A program made the position numbers and the translations under genes. The notes under the pieces were generated by a model, which had not been told where the DNA came from, searched no databases, and saw nothing but the letters and a program-made list of their open reading frames with translations. DNA of 18,998 bases from JAKBCQ01 sp021807585 (GTDB taxonomy: Bacteria > Planctomycetota > Planctomycetia > Isosphaerales > Isosphaeraceae): assembly GCA_027325115.1 (NCBI GenBank), contig DAHWFG010000554.1:1-18998 (forward strand), in the 5' to 3' direction. Positions 1-6,645 of the stretch are shown here, piece by piece (position 1 is the first letter of the stretch; the number at the start of each line of letters is the position of its first letter).

Positions 1-129
1 CACGATCTGCACGCGACGATGTTCCATCTGCTCGGCGTCGATCACAAACGACTGACGTTCCGCTTCGGCGGTCGCGACATGCGCTTGACCGACGTTCGCG
101 GCGAGCTTATTCAAGAAATTCTCGCATGA
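1..129 (+). CDS. DUF1501 family protein, C-terminal fragment
   Basis: This is the last 42 codons of a gene that begins outside the window. The fragment opens with HDLHATMFHLLG and continues with a FRFGGRDMRLTDVRG stretch and ILA before a TGA stop. This is the characteristic C-terminus of DUF1501 proteins, sulfatase/alkaline-phosphatase-fold proteins that are abundant in planctomycetes and usually sit next to a DUF1549/DUF1553 cytochrome-like partner. The HDLHAT element belongs to the conserved core of the fold and may contribute metal ligands. The physiological substrate of the family is not established, so no reaction is assigned. No downstream gene is close enough to suggest cotranscription. 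Confidence 0.85.
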   Translation, partial: HDLHATMFHLLGVDHKRLTFRFGGRDMRLTDVRGELIQEILA

Positions 130-488
130 TTGAACCGGAACTAATTGGAGTCGTTCGGTTTGCATATTCATGTAATTGCATGACAAATTTTCCGGATGCG
201 AATTTGGCCGATGTCTTGATCGCCGGGGTTTCGCTCCGGGGCGACCGACTCCGGCGCGTTACGCTCCGCCCCCGGATTGGAAGCGGGGACGGCGATCGCG
301 GCCGGATGCAATAACAATTCGATATAATTGGATTGAACAGGAGTCGTTTTTTTGCTCGGCGAAGCCGAATTCGCTCTGGCCAAGAACCGATCCCACGCGA
401 TACACTATCGTATGAGACGATTGAGGATCGCGTTTTCGTGATCTTCGAATCGCCGTGACACGACATGGGGTTCTCGACGGAATTCACC
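130..488. other. Gene-free spacer with small GC-rich hairpins
   Basis: No convincing gene is seen. The first part is AT-rich; bases 223-268 carry two adjacent GC-rich hairpins (described separately). Another short hairpin, TCGGC-GAA-GCCGA, lies at 356-368 directly after a run of seven T (348-354). The short reading frames on both strands are arginine-rich and overlap each other, as expected for chance frames in GC-rich DNA. Confidence 0.6.
223..268. repeat. Pair of adjacent REP-like hairpins
   Basis: The first hairpin is CCGGGG-TTTCG-CTCCGG (223-239), six pairs including one G-U. The second is CGGCGCG-TTA-CGCTCCG (252-268), seven positions with one C/T mismatch. They are 12 bases apart, follow the DUF1501 stop by about 95 bases, and resemble the paired palindromes of REP/BIME units. 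No T-tract follows, so a classical intrinsic terminator is not supported. Whether the pair recurs elsewhere in the genome cannot be seen here. Confidence 0.35.
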
Positions 489-776
489 ATGCGAATGGAG
501 GCGGTGATTCTCCCCGACCTCGGCGCCGGTCCGGACGAGCCGATCGTGGTGAGTCATTGGTTCGCCAAGCTTGGCGACCTCGTATGGGAGGGGGACCGGC
601 TCGTCGAGGTCTTGGTCGGCCCCGTGACGTTCGATGTTCCCGCTCCCGAGTCCGGGCGTTTGGCCAGGATTTTGGGCGGCGAGGACGAGCGCGTGATTCC
701 AGGCGCCGTCTTGGGTTATGTCGCGGTCGCGGAAGAGGGAGGAGACGAAAGCCATTGGCCGCCGGCACGATCATGA
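489..776 (+). CDS. Lipoyl/biotinyl-domain-like protein lacking the acceptor lysine
   Basis: This is a 95-residue protein consisting almost entirely of one lipoyl-type beta-barrel: VILPDLGAG (residues 6-14), the hydrophobic strand around VVSHWFAKLGDLVWEGDRL, the hairpin region EVLVGPVTFDVPAPESG, and a closing VIPGAVLGYVAV. In a canonical lipoyl domain the hairpin reads E-T-D-K-A-T-V-E-V-P-A-P. Here the D-K pair aligns with G44-P45, so the lysine that would carry lipoate or biotin is a proline and the protein should not be lipoylated. The ATG at 489 was chosen because it directly precedes the domain; ATGs at 465 (eight residues longer) and 495 (two shorter) are alternatives and none has a strong ribosome binding site. 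The stop overlaps the start of the Nudix gene (ATGA), so the two are probably translationally coupled. Its function is unknown; a scaffold or partner-binding role is speculation. Confidence 0.72.
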   Translation: MRMEAVILPDLGAGPDEPIVVSHWFAKLGDLVWEGDRLVEVLVGPVTFDVPAPESGRLARILGGEDERVIPGAVLGYVAVAEEGGDESHWPPARS

Positions 777-1267
777 CCGCCATCAACGAGCACTCCGCGG
801 GGGTCGTCCCTTATCGCATCGGCGCCGAGGGAACGCCCGAATATCTCGTGCTGCACTCGGCGCTCGTCCGCAACCCCCGCGCCAAGTGGGAGTTCCCCAA
901 GGGAGCGATGGAACCCGGCGAAACGTCGAGACAAACCGCGGCTCGTGAGTTCGAGGAGGAAACCGGGATCCGCGATTACGCGTTCCTCGACGGCTTCGAG
1001 AAAAGCCTTACTTATACTTATATTCGTAAGAACGTTAAAGTCGTTAAAACGGTCGTTTATTATGTGGCGTATGTGAATAACGATTCATTGATCGCTCGGT
1101 CGAACGAGCATGTCGAGGACGGCGACGGTTTGTGGTATCAGTGGGGGACGTTCGAGAGGATTCGCAAGCTGCTCTATCACGCCAAGATCCGTAATCTCTT
1201 CGGCGAGGCCGACCAGTGGATCCGCGGCGGATCGGCATCCGAGCCGCGAGCGAACGGCGTCGTTTAA
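773..1267 (+). CDS. Nudix hydrolase
   Basis: This is a 164-residue single-domain Nudix (NTP-diphosphate hydrolase) protein. The Nudix box matches GX5EX7REUXEEXGU exactly: G44, E50, then R58-E59-F60-x-E62-E63-x-G65-I66. The two glutamates of the REUXEE part bind the catalytic magnesium or manganese. The opening SAGVVPYR, with WEFPKGAMEPGE leading into the box, resembles bacterial diadenosine-tetraphosphate hydrolase-like Nudix enzymes, but specificity cannot be read from sequence and the substrate may be a dinucleoside polyphosphate or another nucleoside diphosphate derivative. The ATG overlaps the stop of the lipoyl-like gene by four bases, which fixes the start; the much longer open frame upstream is arginine-rich and lacks family similarity. 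Residues about 82-105 are encoded by an AT-rich patch unlike the rest of the gene. Confidence 0.9.
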   Translation: MTAINEHSAGVVPYRIGAEGTPEYLVLHSALVRNPRAKWEFPKGAMEPGETSRQTAAREFEEETGIRDYAFLDGFEKSLTYTYIRKNVKVVKTVVYYVAYVNNDSLIARSNEHVEDGDGLWYQWGTFERIRKLLYHAKIRNLFGEADQWIRGGSASEPRANGVV

Positions 1268-1337
1268 GCGCGGTTTTTGATTCAAGCTCGCGACGAGTCG
1301 TCGCCGGCGGCGCGGTAGGGTGATTGGAACCACGGGA

Positions 1338-2024
1338 ATGAAGCTCTTCAATCGCGCCGAACCCGCGGACGACCGTGCCGGGGTTTTCATCACGCTCGAA
1401 GGCCCCGACGGCGCGGGGAAGTCGACTCAGATCCCAATGATCGTCGAGCGATTGCGAGCGATCGGGTTTGACGTCGTCTCATGTCGCGATCCCGGCGGCA
1501 CTCCGCTCGGTGATCGGATCCGTTCGCTCTTGCTCGATCGATCCGATCTCTCGATATCGCTCAGAGCCGAGATGTTTCTTTATATGGCGAGCCGAGCGCA
1601 GCTTGTCGCCGATGTGATCGAGCCGGCGCTCAAATCAAACAAAGTGGTTGTTTGCGATCGGTTCTTGCTGTCGAACGTCGTTTATCAACTCTGCGCGGGG
1701 GAGCTCGACCCCAAAGAGATTTGGCTGACCGGCGAGGCCGCCGTCCGCGGGCTTTATCCTGATCTGACGATTGTAATCGACGTGCCGCGAGAAATCGCCC
1801 GGATGCGCGTCGGCGGCGCGCGCGATCGGATCGAGGACCGCGACGAATCGTATCAATCGCGCGTTCGAATCGGTTATCAGAACGCGGCCGGAGGCTATCT
1901 GGGCGGGCCGATGAAATACCTCCGATCGATCCGAATCGTCCAGGGTTCCGACGATATACTTACAGTTAATGAAAAAATTATGAAAGAGATTGAAGATGTC
2001 TTGGCAAAACGTACGCGGTCATGA
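1338..2024 (+). CDS. tmk: Thymidylate kinase (dTMP kinase)
   Basis: This enzyme phosphorylates dTMP to dTDP with ATP in the cytoplasmic dTTP pathway. The 228-residue length is usual for the family, allowing for an N-terminal extension of about 15 residues. Signatures are the P-loop EGPDGAGKST (21-30), the DPGGTPLGDRIR element corresponding to the usual REPGGTPLGE (51-62), the CDRF motif (106-109) followed by SNVVYQ, and an arginine-containing LID segment around ARDRIEDRDESY (161-172). The ATG at 1338 was chosen over an in-frame GTG at 1320 because the GTG adds only six unremarkable residues; neither has a strong Shine-Dalgarno. The gene overlaps holB by 29 bases, so the two form one transcription unit, an arrangement also common in other bacteria. 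In the second motif the first residue is Asp (D51) where Glu is more usual. Confidence 0.93.
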   Translation: MKLFNRAEPADDRAGVFITLEGPDGAGKSTQIPMIVERLRAIGFDVVSCRDPGGTPLGDRIRSLLLDRSDLSISLRAEMFLYMASRAQLVADVIEPALKSNKVVVCDRFLLSNVVYQLCAGELDPKEIWLTGEAAVRGLYPDLTIVIDVPREIARMRVGGARDRIEDRDESYQSRVRIGYQNAAGGYLGGPMKYLRSIRIVQGSDDILTVNEKIMKEIEDVLAKRTRS

Positions 2025-3027
2025 ATCGCTCGTCGAGACGATCCGCCATGTGATCGAGAGCGGACGATTGCCGCACGCGTTCTTGTTCGTCGGCCCCGAG
2101 GGAGTGGGTAAACATACGTTTGCGCTCAAATTGGCGCAGGCGATGTTGTGCGAACGACGCGGCGAGGTCGAACTCGATCCGTGCGGAATGTGCCCCGGGT
2201 GCGTTCAGGTTTCGGCCGAAACACATCCCGATTTGTTGCTCGTCCACCGTCCCGAGGACAAGCACGAGATGCCGATTCAGACGATTCGCGACCTGTGCCG
2301 GATGCTTTCGCTCAAGCCGGCTCGTGGACGGCATCGGTTCGCGATCGTCGCCGACGCCGACGATTTGAACGAGGAATCGTCGAACGCATTTTTGAAAACA
2401 CTCGAAGAACCCCCGTCGGGATCGGTCTTGATTTTAATCGGGACCGAACCCGAGGCGTTCTTGGATACGATCGTCTCGCGGTGTCGCGTGCTCCGGTTTG
2501 ATCGTCTGTCCGACGACGACGTCGCGGCGATTTTGCTCGATCGGAACCTCGCCGAGGGGGCCGCCGAGGCCGAGATGATGGCTCGGCTATCGAACGGAAG
2601 CGTGCGCCGCGCAATCGCGCTTGCCGATCCCGTTTTGGCCGAGTTTCGTCGGGGGATGTTCGAAGAGATCGCCGCCCCAGGGGGGTTCGACGCCCCCGGT
2701 CTGGCGCGACGCGTCGACACGTTTTGTCGCGAGGCGGGCAAGGAAGGAGTGCTCCATCGCGAACGAGCCTGCGTCTTGATCGGCGAGCTCACAGGGCTTT
2801 TTCGCGCTGTTTTGTGGCAAACCGCGGGGCTCGCTCCCCCCTCCCCCGATCCCGACGACCGTCGCGCGGCGCTATCGCTCGCCGAAATATGCGAGCCCGA
2901 AGACGTCTTCATCCTCGCCGAACGGTGCGTCGACGCCGAGGCGCAAATAAAACGTATGACAAATCTCACACTTGTTTTCGAATCGCTCTCGCATGACCTC
3001 GATCGTATTCTATCTAAAAATGTTTAA
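1996..3027 (+). CDS. holB: DNA polymerase III delta' subunit
   Basis: Clamp-loader subunit that, with gamma/tau and delta, opens and loads the beta sliding clamp. The 343-residue protein has the AAA+ layout: WQNVRGHESLVETIR at the N-terminus, Walker A GPEGVGKH (33-40), and a four-cysteine zinc module with C52, C63, C66 and C69 (pattern CxxCxxC at 63-69). The sensor-containing segment DADDLNEESSNAFLKTLEEPP lies near 120-140 and the SRC motif at 161-163. An arginine following the SRC supplies the family's ATP-contact finger to the neighbouring subunit. The start lies inside the end of tmk; GAAAGAGATTGAAG directly upstream of the ATG may serve as a ribosome binding site, and a TTG six bases earlier (1990) is a weaker alternative. 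It is the last gene of the tmk operon. Confidence 0.93.
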   Translation: MSWQNVRGHESLVETIRHVIESGRLPHAFLFVGPEGVGKHTFALKLAQAMLCERRGEVELDPCGMCPGCVQVSAETHPDLLLVHRPEDKHEMPIQTIRDLCRMLSLKPARGRHRFAIVADADDLNEESSNAFLKTLEEPPSGSVLILIGTEPEAFLDTIVSRCRVLRFDRLSDDDVAAILLDRNLAEGAAEAEMMARLSNGSVRRAIALADPVLAEFRRGMFEEIAAPGGFDAPGLARRVDTFCREAGKEGVLHRERACVLIGELTGLFRAVLWQTAGLAPPSPDPDDRRAALSLAEICEPEDVFILAERCVDAEAQIKRMTNLTLVFESLSHDLDRILSKNV

Positions 3028-3091
3028 ATTGTTATATAGTTAATAGTTGACATATGTCGTGAGAGGGTCGAACTCCGGGCCGCGGCCAAAT

Positions 3092-3131
3092 GATTCGCCG
3101 CTCCCACTCGAGCGTCGAGGAGGGGCGAATC
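3092..3131. terminator. Inverted repeat downstream of holB, possible terminator
   Basis: GATTCGCCGCTCC (3092-3104) pairs with GGAGGGGCGAATC (3119-3131): 12 of 13 positions are complementary with one G/G mismatch, around a 14-base loop. It lies 65 bases after the tmk-holB operon. There is no T-tract, so it could be a factor-dependent terminator or an mRNA-stabilising hairpin rather than an intrinsic terminator. Confidence 0.4.
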
Positions 3132-3151
3132 GCGGTTGAACGCATCAATCA

Positions 3152-3169
3152 CCAAGATCTTCATCTTGG
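3152..3169. repeat. Perfect small hairpin upstream of the His-rich gene
   Basis: CCAAGAT-CTTC-ATCTTGG is a perfect seven-base-pair stem with a four-base loop, ending about 80 bases before the start of the His-rich protein gene. It could lie in the 5' leader of that mRNA or close the upstream operon. No T-run follows. Confidence 0.4.
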
Positions 3170-3250
3170 CTTAAGGTTCGGTTCGTAAGATACGATCGGG
3201 TCGTGAATTCTGATTCCGAGGCGAACCGAACAATTCAATTGGAGGTTCCG

Positions 3251-4078
3251 ATGGTGAAGTATGTTCTCGCGCTGTTGGTATCGTGCGCGTTGATCGGGGT
3301 ATCGCGCGCCGACGACGAGTCGAAAAAGCAAGACCGCGAACACAAGGGGAGTTCTTCGAGCGAAAGGAAACACTCGAGTGAGCACGGCAAGATGAAGCCG
3401 GGGTCGCATCATCAAGGTGCTTTTGAGAAAGGCGCCAGGGGGACAGATGGAGAGAAGGGGAGTAAGCAGGAATCGAGTAATGGAGAGCGCGGGAATCGGG
3501 GTCACGCTTCGCGCGGTCCCGGCGGTCACGGAGCTGGAGAACACGCTTCGCGTCATTCGGGCGGGGACGGCCATGTGGAGAAGGCTTCGCATCATTCGGG
3601 CGGTCCTTCACATATGAAGAATGCTTCGCATCATTCGGGCGGTCCTTCACATATGAAGAAGGCTTCGCATCATTCGGGCGGTCCTTCACATATGAAGAAT
3701 GCTTCGCATCATTCGGGCGGGATGAAGCATCACGGTCGCCGTCATCACGGCCGCCGGCATCACCGCGGCCACGGTCGGCACGCGAGCTACCGATCTCATC
3801 ATCACAAGGGAAGCCATTCGGGCTCGGCGCATCATCACCGGCGGCACGGTTCGGGCTCAGCGCATCACGGTTCGGGCTCGGCGCATCACGGTCGCCACCC
3901 GGGATCGGGTCGATCGGGATATGTTTCGTATCGATCGCATTCGAGCGAGGAGGGATCGAACGGGAGGGGTCATGCGCGCGGCGGCGAGCATAAATGGAGC
4001 GGTCGAGGCGGCGATCGCGTGGCCGAAGGGGGTCGCCGGGGCGAATGGCGAAAGCGAGGAGGCGAGAGTCGCGATTAA
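3251..4078 (+). CDS. Secreted histidine-rich repeat protein
   Basis: I do not recognise a named family. The 275-residue product begins with a signal peptide (MVKYVLALLVSCALIGVSRAD, cleavage likely after SRA) and is otherwise low-complexity: about 45 histidines plus many Gly, Ser, Arg and Lys. Residues around 86-160 form 13-residue tandem repeats of the type ASHHSGGPSHMKN, followed by HHGRR and GSAHHG short repeats and a Gly/Arg-rich tail. The composition suggests binding of transition metals (Ni, Zn or Cu) outside the cytoplasm, or a disordered polycationic matrix protein; both are inference. A GGAGG immediately before the start (3241-3245, five-base spacer) selects the ATG over an upstream GTG at 3203. 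A metal-response-like two-component system lies 342 bases downstream on the same strand. Confidence 0.78.
   Translation: MVKYVLALLVSCALIGVSRADDESKKQDREHKGSSSSERKHSSEHGKMKPGSHHQGAFEKGARGTDGEKGSKQESSNGERGNRGHASRGPGGHGAGEHASRHSGGDGHVEKASHHSGGPSHMKNASHHSGGPSHMKKASHHSGGPSHMKNASHHSGGMKHHGRRHHGRRHHRGHGRHASYRSHHHKGSHSGSAHHHRRHGSGSAHHGSGSAHHGRHPGSGRSGYVSYRSHSSEEGSNGRGHARGGEHKWSGRGGDRVAEGGRRGEWRKRGGESRD
3506..3720 (+). repeat. 39-bp tandem repeat array inside the His-rich gene
   Basis: Units begin at 3506, 3545, 3584, 3623, 3662 and 3701, each exactly 39 bases (13 codons) after the last. The last four begin with GCTTCGCATCATTCGGGCGG; the units starting at 3584-3662 are nearly identical, whereas those at 3506 and 3545 are diverged. 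This pattern fits recent expansion from an older repeat, and copy number is likely to vary between strains. Confidence 0.9.
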
Positions 4079-4420
4079 CAATCATTAAGTCATATCGACA
4101 TGGTTGTGTTATTCCGTTCGCTCGGAGGACGTACCTCCGCCTTCCGGGCGAACCGATTGAGAGAATGATCGATCGCGAGCCCAGTCGCAAATGAACCGGA
4201 TTTTCGTGTTCATTCAATGAATTGAAAACATGTGCGATTAACGATTTTCAAATTCGATTTATTTGGAAGCGTCTCGACGGAATCTCGTCGCGAGCGGCGC
4301 GATCGAGTAATCTGGAGGGGAGATCGCGCGTGATGCGGGGATTGCCGGGGTCTCACGCTTTGGCGAGATCATTTCAGGCGAACCGCGGGAGCGAGCGGCG
4401 ATCGCCGGTAGGGATGAAAC
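4079..4420. other. Gene-free spacer before the two-component operon
   Basis: No supported gene. Contents are a perfect hairpin CGGAGG-ACGTA-CCTCCG (4123-4139), probably closing the His-rich gene, and an inverted repeat TTGAAAA (4222-4228) / TTTTCAA (4245-4251) within an AT-rich stretch 170 bases before the response regulator, which could be an operator. A purine-rich segment follows. Confidence 0.5.
4123..4139. terminator. Hairpin after the His-rich gene
   Basis: CGGAGG-ACGTA-CCTCCG forms a perfect six-base-pair stem with a five-base loop, 45 bases past the stop codon. There is no T-tract, so termination is only a possibility. Confidence 0.35.
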
Positions 4421-5077
4421 ATGCGAGTATTGGTTGTCGAGGACGAGATCGACATCGCCCGCGCCTTGAGCCAGGCGCTAGAGGAAGACGGGTACGCGGT
4501 CGACGTGGCGCGGGACGGCGAGTCGGGTTTATTCGCGGCGTCGGCGTGCGATTACGCCGCGGCGGTGCTCGATTTGATGCTTCCCAAACGCGACGGCCTG
4601 GGGGTGTTGCGCGAGCTTAGGAGGTTGGGTCGGACGATCCCGGTTTTGATTTTGACCGCGAAGGATACGTTGCGCGACAAAGTGGCGGGGCTTGATACCG
4701 GCGCCGACGATTACCTTGCCAAGCCGTTTCAGATCGAGGAGTTGTTGGCGCGGGTGCGTGCGCTGATTCGCCGTTCCTCTGGGCAGGCTTCTCCGCTGAT
4801 TCAGATCGGCGACGTCGAGATCGACACGGTCGCGGCGGTCGTGCGGAAGGAGGGTCGAGCGATCGATCTCGCCCCCAAGGAATACGCGCTTATTGATCTG
4901 TTGGCGCGGAATCGCGGCAAGCTGATCTCGCGCGGGGTGATTTACAACCATATTTATGATGATAATGACGAAACGTTTTCAAACGTAGTGGATGTATACG
5001 TTTCCAATTTACGAAGGAAGCTCGGCAAGGATTTCATCTCGACCCGGCGGGGTCAGGGATACATGATCGATGTTTAG
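4421..5077 (+). CDS. OmpR-family two-component response regulator
   Basis: This is a 218-residue regulator with an N-terminal receiver domain (about 1-118) and a C-terminal winged-helix OmpR/PhoB DNA-binding domain (about 125-218). Receiver residues are all present: acidic pocket E7-D8, phosphoacceptor D51 (VLDLMLP), T79 and K101 (AKPF). The effector ends with the family-typical YVSNLRRKLG and RRGQGYMIDV. The overall pattern is closest to CusR/QseB/PmrA-type regulators. The ATG at the domain boundary fits; a GTAGGGATGAAAC precedes it. The gene overlaps the sensor kinase by eight bases, so the two are cotranscribed and probably translationally coupled. An inverted repeat about 170 bases upstream may be an autoregulatory site (inference). 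The stretch encoding FNHIYDDNDETFSNVVDVYV-like residues is markedly AT-rich. Confidence 0.95.
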   Translation: MRVLVVEDEIDIARALSQALEEDGYAVDVARDGESGLFAASACDYAAAVLDLMLPKRDGLGVLRELRRLGRTIPVLILTAKDTLRDKVAGLDTGADDYLAKPFQIEELLARVRALIRRSSGQASPLIQIGDVEIDTVAAVVRKEGRAIDLAPKEYALIDLLARNRGKLISRGVIYNHIYDDNDETFSNVVDVYVSNLRRKLGKDFISTRRGQGYMIDV

Positions 5078-6539
5078 ATCGATTCGGTTCAGCCTGTTGT
5101 TTTGGCAAGGTTTGATCATGTCCGTGGTGATCGCGGGCTTCGGCGCGACGATGTATCACAATCTTCTCCGCGCCAAGCGGGATCGGATCGACGTCAAGTT
5201 GCGGGAATCTTCGCGTGTCGTGTTCGGGTCGATGATGCCGCGGCGGCACGGTCGTCCCGACCCTCGCGTTCAAGATCAACTGGCGCATCGATTCGGCGAG
5301 GGGCGTCCCGATACGCCTTATTTCGTGATCTGGAATCACGACGGGACGATCGCGGCTCGATCGAACCCCGAGATTCGCACTCCGTTTCCATCGGAGTTGA
5401 TCGTCGAGAATCGCGCCGGCGGCGGCGCCGATCGCGTCGCGGCGAAGGGCGTCGCCGAGGGCCCCCCCTCGTTTGGCGATCGCCGGCTCGGCTCGCCCGA
5501 ACGTCCGTTGCTGCGTGATCGCGGACCGTGGCGCGAAATGATCGTGCGGGGGCCGAGGGGATCGATCGTGTTGGCGGGTCGAAGCGGCGAGGACGAGGAT
5601 CGGCGGATCCGCGAGATCGTGGGGATGATGTTGGCGGCGGGCTTGGGGGCGCTCGGGCTGGCAATTATCGGCGGCTGGTTTATCGCGGGGCGGGCTTTGG
5701 CGCCGGTCGATCGGATCAGCGAGGCGGCGTCGGACATCTCGGCGTCGAATTTATCGCGTCGCATTGATGTTGATAAGACCGAAAGCGAATTGGGTCGGCT
5801 CGCCGGGATTTTGAATACGACGTTCGACCGGCTCGAGGCCGCGTTTCTGCGGCAAATGCGCTTTACCGCGGACGCGTCGCACGAGCTGCGTACGCCGCTG
5901 GCGATCGTCGTTTCGCACGCCGAATTGGCGCTTCGAAAGGAGCGATCGGCCGCGGATTATCGAGCCGTGATCGAAACGTGTTTAAACGCGGCGCGGCGGA
6001 TGGAGAACGTCGTCGAAGATCTGCTGACCCTCGCTCGCGCCGACGCGGGGGAATCGGCGATTCGCGACGAACCCGTCGATCTCGCCGAGACCGTTCGCGA
6101 GATCGAGACGCTGTTGCGACCGCTTGCTCAATCAAGAAACGTTCATCTTTCGTTACTCGTTCGTTCCGTTATCCCTTTTGGAGATAAAGAACGCTTGCGT
6201 GAGCTGATTACAAATCTTGTTACAAATGCTATTATGTACAATCGAAATGGCGGAACGGCGACGATCGAGGTTCGCCGCGAGGGGGATTCGGCGCTGTTGC
6301 GGGTGAGCGACACCGGGGTGGGGATCGCCGAGGAAGATCAACCACACATTTTTGAACGTTTTTATCGATCGGGGGCGGCTCGATCGCGCGAGTCGGGGGG
6401 ATCGGGGTTGGGGCTGGCGATCGCACGCTGGATCGTCGACGCGCATCACGGAACGATCGAGCTTGAAAGCGCGGTCGATCGGGGGTCCACATTCACCGTC
6501 ACGATCCCGCTCGCTCCCAAATCGCGGCCCAAGGTTTAA
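5070..6539 (+). CDS. Sensor histidine kinase (HAMP/HisKA/HATPase)
   Basis: The 489-residue membrane kinase is the partner of the preceding regulator. In order it has TM1 (about 8-28), an extracytoplasmic sensor region of about 150 residues (30-180) with no recognisable domain, TM2 (about 184-205), HAMP (207-258), HisKA with the phosphorylated H271 in ASHELRTPLAIV, and a HATPase domain. The ATPase shows the N-box (N382, N386), DTGVGI (414-419), the ERFYRS lid element and GSGLGLAI (444-451). All catalytic residues are intact. The topology and signature match the CusS/QseC type; heavy-metal sensing is possible given the His-rich protein upstream but is not shown by the sensor region. The segment at about 6120-6245 is unusually AT-rich. 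A dienelactone-hydrolase gene converges from the other strand. Confidence 0.95.
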   Translation: MFRSIRFSLLFWQGLIMSVVIAGFGATMYHNLLRAKRDRIDVKLRESSRVVFGSMMPRRHGRPDPRVQDQLAHRFGEGRPDTPYFVIWNHDGTIAARSNPEIRTPFPSELIVENRAGGGADRVAAKGVAEGPPSFGDRRLGSPERPLLRDRGPWREMIVRGPRGSIVLAGRSGEDEDRRIREIVGMMLAAGLGALGLAIIGGWFIAGRALAPVDRISEAASDISASNLSRRIDVDKTESELGRLAGILNTTFDRLEAAFLRQMRFTADASHELRTPLAIVVSHAELALRKERSAADYRAVIETCLNAARRMENVVEDLLTLARADAGESAIRDEPVDLAETVREIETLLRPLAQSRNVHLSLLVRSVIPFGDKERLRELITNLVTNAIMYNRNGGTATIEVRREGDSALLRVSDTGVGIAEEDQPHIFERFYRSGAARSRESGGSGLGLAIARWIVDAHHGTIELESAVDRGSTFTVTIPLAPKSRPKV

Positions 6540-6575
6540 TTGATTGTCATGATTGAGATTTTTTTGATAAGGAGA

Positions 6576-6595
6576 GGCGTTGCGTCCGCGACGCC
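6576..6595. terminator. Hairpin between convergent kinase and hydrolase genes
   Basis: GGCGTTGC-GTCC-GCGACGCC forms an eight-base-pair stem (one G-U) with a four-base loop in the 106-base gap between two convergent genes. Position suggests a bidirectional terminator; neither strand has a T-tract after the stem (a run of seven T lies just before it on the plus strand). Confidence 0.4.
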
Positions 6596-6645
6596 GAACC
6601 CGGCTGTTCGAGAGTCGCGGAGCGAGGAACGATCGCCGCTTTCGA

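Noticed and set aside
455..772. N-terminal extension of the Nudix protein by 106 codons
   Set aside because: The extension overlaps the lipoyl-like gene in another frame, is almost entirely Gly/Arg, and the ATG at 773 gives the normal Nudix start.
3047..3052. Consensus -35 TTGACA after holB
   Set aside because: The bases 17 positions downstream (GAACTC) do not resemble a -10 element.
3506..3720. The evenly spaced 39-bp repeats as a CRISPR array
   Set aside because: The units are contiguous coding repeats in frame with a secreted protein, without distinct spacers or cas genes.
3171..4217. A 348-codon minus-strand open frame opposite the His-rich gene
   Set aside because: It mirrors the repeat array of the plus-strand gene, which has a signal peptide and a strong ribosome binding site; the antisense repeats are a by-product.
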